Positions 60,482 to 64,000 of a DNA stretch of 64,000 nt are shown here, piece after piece; position 1 is the first letter of the stretch; the number at the start of each line of letters is the position of its first letter. The stretch is from Anaeromyxobacter oryzae. GTDB taxonomy: Bacteria > Myxococcota > Myxococcia > Myxococcales > Anaeromyxobacteraceae. A program made the position numbers and the translations under genes. The notes under the pieces are model-generated. The model was not told the DNA's origin, searched no databases, and worked only from the letters and a program-made list of their open reading frames with translations. Where the stretch lies: NCBI RefSeq assembly GCF_023169945.1, contig NZ_AP025591.1, positions 5,638,481-5,702,480 of the forward strand. Reading direction: 5' to 3'.

Positions 60482-61132
60482 GTGGCCATCCAGGTCGTCT
60501 CCGCAGAGTTCCACAAGACCGCGACGCGCCCCGACGAGTGGCCGCGCGGCCCGGTCCCCGAGGTCGCGTTCGTCGGCCGTTCGAACGTGGGGAAGTCGTC
60601 GATGCTGAACGCCCTCACGCGGCGGAAGGGGCTCGCGCGCGTCTCGGCGACTCCGGGTCGCACGCGCGCGCTGCAGTTCTTCGACGTGTCGTTCCGGCCG
60701 ACGCCCGCCGCGCGGCCGCGGCCGCTCCGGCTCTGCGATCTGCCCGGCTACGGGTACGCGAAGGTCTCGAAGGCCGAGCGCGACCGCTGGGCGGCGATGA
60801 TCGAGGACTACCTGCGCGAGCGCGACGTGCTCCGCGCGGTCGTGCTCATCGTCGACGCGCGCCACCCGCCGACGGAGGGCGACGAGGACGCCGCGGCGTT
60901 CCTCCAGTCGGCCGGGCGCCGCCTCGTCGTGGCCGCGACCAAGATGGACAAGCTGCCGAAGGCCCGGCGGGCCGCCGCGCTCCAGGCCGTCGAGCGATCG
61001 CTCGGCCTCGGGCGCGGCGAGGCGGTGCCGTTCTCGGCCATCGAGGGGACCGGCTCCGACGCGCTCTGGGCGCGGCTCGCGGCCCTCGCGGCAGAGGAGG
61101 CGCCCGCCGCGCCCGATCGCGACGCCTCCTAG
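60482..61132 (+). CDS. engB: ribosome biogenesis GTPase EngB (YsxC)
   Basis: 216 residues from GTG 60482 with TAGGAG 5 bp upstream. G1 G-R-S-N-V-G-K-S-S (about 32-40), G2 T-P-G-R-T, G3 D-L-P-G-Y-G-Y-A-K-V and G4 T-K-M-D-K (about 158-162). EngB/YsxC is needed for 50S assembly. The C-terminal ten residues are acidic/alanine-rich. Its stop overlaps the stop of the convergent YtxH gene by 4 bp. Confidence 0.94.
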   Translation: MAIQVVSAEFHKTATRPDEWPRGPVPEVAFVGRSNVGKSSMLNALTRRKGLARVSATPGRTRALQFFDVSFRPTPAARPRPLRLCDLPGYGYAKVSKAERDRWAAMIEDYLRERDVLRAVVLIVDARHPPTEGDEDAAAFLQSAGRRLVVAATKMDKLPKARRAAALQAVERSLGLGRGEAVPFSAIEGTGSDALWARLAALAAEEAPAAPDRDAS

Positions 61133-61428
61133 TGCCCGACGGTCGACGTGGACGGCATCGCGGTCTCCGCCCCCATCGCCTGGTAGTCCGGGCCCGTCGA
61201 GCGGCCCGCGGCCCGCGTCCGCCACGCCTCCGTCATCATCGCCCGCATGTCCTCGCCGCGCTTCGGCGCGAACAGGAGGCCGAGGCCAGCGCCCACGAGG
61301 ACGCCGATGGAGAACAGGCCGAGGCCCGTGAAGAAGTCGCTCGTCGGCGTGTGCGTCTCGAGCCCGACGCGCTTCAAGAGGTCGTCGCGATCCACCATCG
61401 CCTTCATCGCCTTCCAGCTCATCGCCAT
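61129..61428 (-). CDS. YtxH-domain small membrane protein
   Basis: 99 residues. A central glycine/leucine-rich membrane helix (about 33-53) ends with G-L-L-F-A-P-K-R-G-E-D, the YtxH signature, followed by a polar C-terminus. YtxH proteins are small stress-associated envelope proteins of unclear function. The N-terminal 30 residues are polar and not a signal peptide. Convergent with engB. Confidence 0.82.
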   Translation of the reverse strand: MAMSWKAMKAMVDRDDLLKRVGLETHTPTSDFFTGLGLFSIGVLVGAGLGLLFAPKRGEDMRAMMTEAWRTRAAGRSTGPDYQAMGAETAMPSTSTVGH

Positions 61429-61480
61429 GTGATGTTCCCTCCGCCCGGTCGCGATCTCGCGCCAGCCGTTACGCTGCGCA

Positions 61481-62311
61481 TCAGCCGGGGCGCGATCGAG
61501 ACCCCGGCGGGCGGGCCGGTGCTGCGCCCACCGTCGTGGACACGCCCGGCGCCTCGAGCGGCCGCGGAGCGGGCGGGCGCCGCGCGGCGGGCGTGAGCTC
61601 CACCTCCACGACGAGCGGCAGGTGGTCGGACGCCCGGCGGGCGAGCGGCGTCCGGACGACGTCGCACCCGACGACGCGGAGCGCGCCGCCGACGTAGGCG
61701 TGGTCGAGGCGCAGCAGGGGAAAGCGCGCGGGGAAGGTGGGCGCCTCGTCGCCGGCGGCGAGCGCGCAGTCCGTGAGCTCGCGCCGGAGCCAGCGCGGGA
61801 CCGCGGAGCGGTTCGAGAGCGAGTTGAAGTCGCCGACGAGCACGACCGGGTGCGCGAGCGCCGCGTCGCGCAGGATGTCCGCGGACAGGAGCGCCGCGAC
61901 CTGCCGGCGCCGCTCCCGCCAGTGGAGGCCGAGGTGCGCGGCGAAGACGTGGAGGAGCGCGTCCGGGAGCTCCACGTCGGCCCGCAGGCAGCCGCGCGGC
62001 TCGCGACCGGGGACGGACAGGTCGTAGGTGCGGGTCGCGACGATCGGGTGGCGCGACAGGATCGCGTTCCCGTACGCGAAGCCGCGCGCGTGCTCCATCG
62101 TCCGGCCGAAGGCGCCCTCGAGCCCGGTGAGCCGCGCGAGCGTCGCCGCGGCCGTCTCGGGGCCGGCGCCCGCGGCCGGCGCGCCGACCTCCTGGAGGCC
62201 CGCCACGTCGGGCCCGACCTCCTGGATGACGCGCGCGATCCGCTCCGCGTCGACGCGGCCGTCGGCGCCGCGGAGCCCGTGCACGTTCCAGCTCATCACG
62301 CGGAGGCTCAT
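61481..62311 (-). CDS. endonuclease/exonuclease/phosphatase (EEP) family hydrolase
   Basis: 276 residues from ATG 62311, overlapping the preceding stop as ATGA. Signatures: W-N-V-H-G-L near 8-13, L-Q-E-V-G (metal-binding Glu near 41), H-L-G-L-H-W-R-E-R (about 127-135), V-L-V-G-D-F-N-S (about 158-165) and a C-terminal S-D-H-L-P-L. This superfamily includes DNases, sphingomyelinases and phosphatidylinositol phosphatases. A proline/arginine-rich tail (about 235-276) follows. Coupled to the next gene, so both may act on a shared phosphodiester or phospholipid substrate. Confidence 0.83.
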   Translation of the reverse strand: MSLRVMSWNVHGLRGADGRVDAERIARVIQEVGPDVAGLQEVGAPAAGAGPETAAATLARLTGLEGAFGRTMEHARGFAYGNAILSRHPIVATRTYDLSVPGREPRGCLRADVELPDALLHVFAAHLGLHWRERRRQVAALLSADILRDAALAHPVVLVGDFNSLSNRSAVPRWLRRELTDCALAAGDEAPTFPARFPLLRLDHAYVGGALRVVGCDVVRTPLARRASDHLPLVVEVELTPAARRPPAPRPLEAPGVSTTVGAAPARPPGSRSRPG

Positions 62312-63987
62312 GGCGACGGGGCCTCGCGGTCGGCGTCCTCCCCGTCGACGGCGCGCAGGGGCAGCACCGCGCGCCCGCGGTAGGCGCGCTCGAAGAAGCG
62401 GTGCAGCTCGGACGGGCGGACGACGCGCTCGAAGGGGAACCGGCACGCGGCCGGGTGGACGACGAAGCTCTGCAGCTCCTCGGGCGCGACGCCCCCGTGC
62501 GAGCCGAACTCCCAGGCGTACGCGACGACCTCGCGCCCCGGGCCGCGCCACCCGAGCACGACGAGGTCCCCCGACTCGCGCACCGAGACCAGATCGGCGA
62601 GGTACGTCGCGAGGAGCGGCGGGTCCGGGTGCGGCAGCCGGGCCACGTCCAGCGGATCGGCGAGATCGAGCACCGCCCCGCGGACGAGGGCGAACCCGCG
62701 GCGGCCGCCGCGCGCGGCGACGATCCCGATCGCGGGGTTCGCGGCGAGCGCGGCGAGCACGCGCCAGTACCGCGCGCGGACGGCGTCGAGCGGCAGCGGC
62801 CCGTCCTCGCTGAGGAAGTACACGTGGGCGAGGTCGCCGGCCTCGGCCGTCGCGACGCCCCCGCCGCCCTCGCCGCCGAGCGCCCTCCCGCCGAGGAGGC
62901 CGCGGTTCGGCGACGCGCGGTGGGCGCTCCGCGGCACCTGCTCCCCGCGGGCGGCCCGGGCGACGAACTCGGGGAGGGGCATCCCGGCGAGCGCCTCGAA
63001 CGGCCGCGTCGGGACGTGGCCGTGGTCCGACAGGACGTACACGTCGTACGCGAGCTCCGGGACGGCGTCCGCTGCGGAGAAGATCGCGGCGAGGGCGGCG
63101 TCCGCCGCCGCCAGGTTCCGGAGCGCGCCGCGCGAGTCCGGTCCGCGCCGGTGCGCGTGCTCGTCGAACGAGAGGAAGTCCGCGTAGATCGCCGGGATGC
63201 CGCGGGAGACGTCGAGCAGGATCCCCTGCAGCGCCAGCTCCCGCAGCAGCGCCGCGAGCAGGAGCCGGTGCACGAGGAAGCGCGGCTCGTGCTTCAGGCG
63301 CCCGAGCGCCGCCGCCCAGCGCACCCCGTCGACGATCGCGGCGCCGGCCTCCCCGGCGAAGCGCAGCGCCGCGCGCGCGAGGGTGACGCCGTGCGTGACG
63401 GCGGACGCGACCACGTCCAGGGTGCCGAGCCGGTCGCCGAGCCAGGCGAGCTCCGGGTCCCCGTCGCCCGCGAGCCCCGACAGGCAGAAGCGGGGACGGG
63501 CGGCGCCGCCCGAGAAGATCGAGAAGTAGGTGGTGCCGCCGCGGAACAGGCCCGGCGAGCGACGCGCCAGCCGCTCCTCCATCGCCGCCGCGTCGGCGGT
63601 GCGGTCCATCCGGATCTCGCGGCCGGTCCGCCGGTCGAACCAGACGAACCCCGGGACGCTCGGGGACACGCCGTAGAAGAGGCCGGCCTGGAACGCCGGC
63701 GTCGACGCCGGCGCCCCGCTGCGGCAGGAGGAGAGCACGTGCCCTCCGGCCGCGAGCCGGGCGGCGAGCGCCGGCATGAGGCCGTCCGCGAGCGCGCGCT
63801 CGAGGCGGGCCCGGGAGACGCCGTCGAGCTGGATGACGATCAGGCGGCGGCCGCGCGCCGGGGCCTGGGCGAACCGCCCCTGGCGCGCGAGCGGGCGGAG
63901 CACGCCGCGCATCGCGAGCGCGGCGGCATCTGCGAGACGGGCGGCCCGGCGGGCGCGCCGCGTGCGGTGCGCGCGGTCCACGCGCAC
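62308..63987 (-). CDS. alkaline-phosphatase-superfamily hydrolase (phosphodiesterase-like)
   Basis: 559 residues from GTG 63987. A basic N-terminus, then the metal-binding L-D-G-V-S-R near 54-59, a S-T-P-A-F-Q nucleophile segment (about 93-98), D-E-H-A-H (about 272-276) and S-D-H-G-H (about 320-324), the core of type I phosphodiesterase/nucleotide pyrophosphatase enzymes. No membrane anchor is obvious except a weak hydrophobic segment. The C-terminus contains a conserved-looking N-R-G-L-L-G-G-R-A-L region. The stop overlaps the EEP-hydrolase start by 4 bp. Substrate is unknown. Confidence 0.82.
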   Translation of the reverse strand: MRVDRAHRTRRARRAARLADAAALAMRGVLRPLARQGRFAQAPARGRRLIVIQLDGVSRARLERALADGLMPALAARLAAGGHVLSSCRSGAPASTPAFQAGLFYGVSPSVPGFVWFDRRTGREIRMDRTADAAAMEERLARRSPGLFRGGTTYFSIFSGGAARPRFCLSGLAGDGDPELAWLGDRLGTLDVVASAVTHGVTLARAALRFAGEAGAAIVDGVRWAAALGRLKHEPRFLVHRLLLAALLRELALQGILLDVSRGIPAIYADFLSFDEHAHRRGPDSRGALRNLAAADAALAAIFSAADAVPELAYDVYVLSDHGHVPTRPFEALAGMPLPEFVARAARGEQVPRSAHRASPNRGLLGGRALGGEGGGGVATAEAGDLAHVYFLSEDGPLPLDAVRARYWRVLAALAANPAIGIVAARGGRRGFALVRGAVLDLADPLDVARLPHPDPPLLATYLADLVSVRESGDLVVLGWRGPGREVVAYAWEFGSHGGVAPEELQSFVVHPAACRFPFERVVRPSELHRFFERAYRGRAVLPLRAVDGEDADREAPSP

Positions 63988-64000
63988 AAGGTTGGGGCGT

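Overview
The window is very GC-rich (roughly three quarters G+C), with strongly G/C-biased third codon positions and short intergenic gaps. The gene set combines a Gram-negative envelope (LptE, Lnt, FadL-like porin, ExbB/ExbD), myxobacterial-style signalling proteins (PilZ protein with a receiver-like N-terminus, PATAN/DUF4388 protein, AglZ/FrzS-type pseudo-receiver coiled-coil giant, PilT) and small multiheme cytochromes. I infer a myxobacterium (Myxococcota), most like Anaeromyxobacter. The genus is an inference from gene style, not from a database match. No rRNA, tRNA, CRISPR array, prophage or insertion sequence was seen; this is core chromosome.

Layout. 1-9140: FadL-type porin, DraG-type ADP-ribosylglycohydrolase, leuS-lptE, rpsT, a 510-bp gap with a cluster of DnaA-box-like sites, mazG, and a TPR membrane protein. 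9147-17856: a PATAN-domain protein, then phoH - 7TM-HD phosphodiesterase - ybeY - RHH protein - lnt - prfB; prfB carries its programmed +1 frameshift. 17872-21154 (minus): triheme cytochrome, PilZ protein, PilT, and a two-thioredoxin-fold oxidoreductase whose active-site cysteine codon is an in-frame TGA followed by a SECIS-like hairpin. 21303-27667: glycosyltransferase and glycogen debranching enzyme, MoxR ATPase, a degenerate GTTACC-type repeat region, an ApaH-like phosphatase and an exported protein. 27883-37156: AglZ-like giant protein, lipoprotein, GGDEF cyclase, PgeF, CpoB-like lipoprotein, LysM protein. 37307-43151: dprA-topA, ExbB-ExbD-ExbD and a DksA-type zinc-finger protein. 43354-52380: trmFO, propeller lipoprotein, ROK kinase, xerC-hslV-hslU, argD-argF. 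52508-56545: J-domain/TPR, Hsp70 and TPR genes, then DUF1059. 56620-63987: two MaoC hydratases behind a perfect inverted-repeat operator, an extended SDR, coaE, a BamE-like protein, a tetraheme cytochrome, engB, a YtxH protein, an EEP-family hydrolase and an alkaline-phosphatase-superfamily hydrolase.

Functionally the window is mostly housekeeping: translation (LeuS, S20, RF2, YbeY, TrmFO), envelope biogenesis, chromosome maintenance (TopA, XerC, DprA), proteolysis (HslUV) and arginine biosynthesis, with signalling and redox genes between. Two features stand out. The first is the probable selenocysteine-containing protein disulfide oxidoreductase at 20483-21154. The second is the number of genes with a -10-like hexamer only 5-12 bp upstream of the start codon, suggesting frequent leaderless or near-leaderless transcription.
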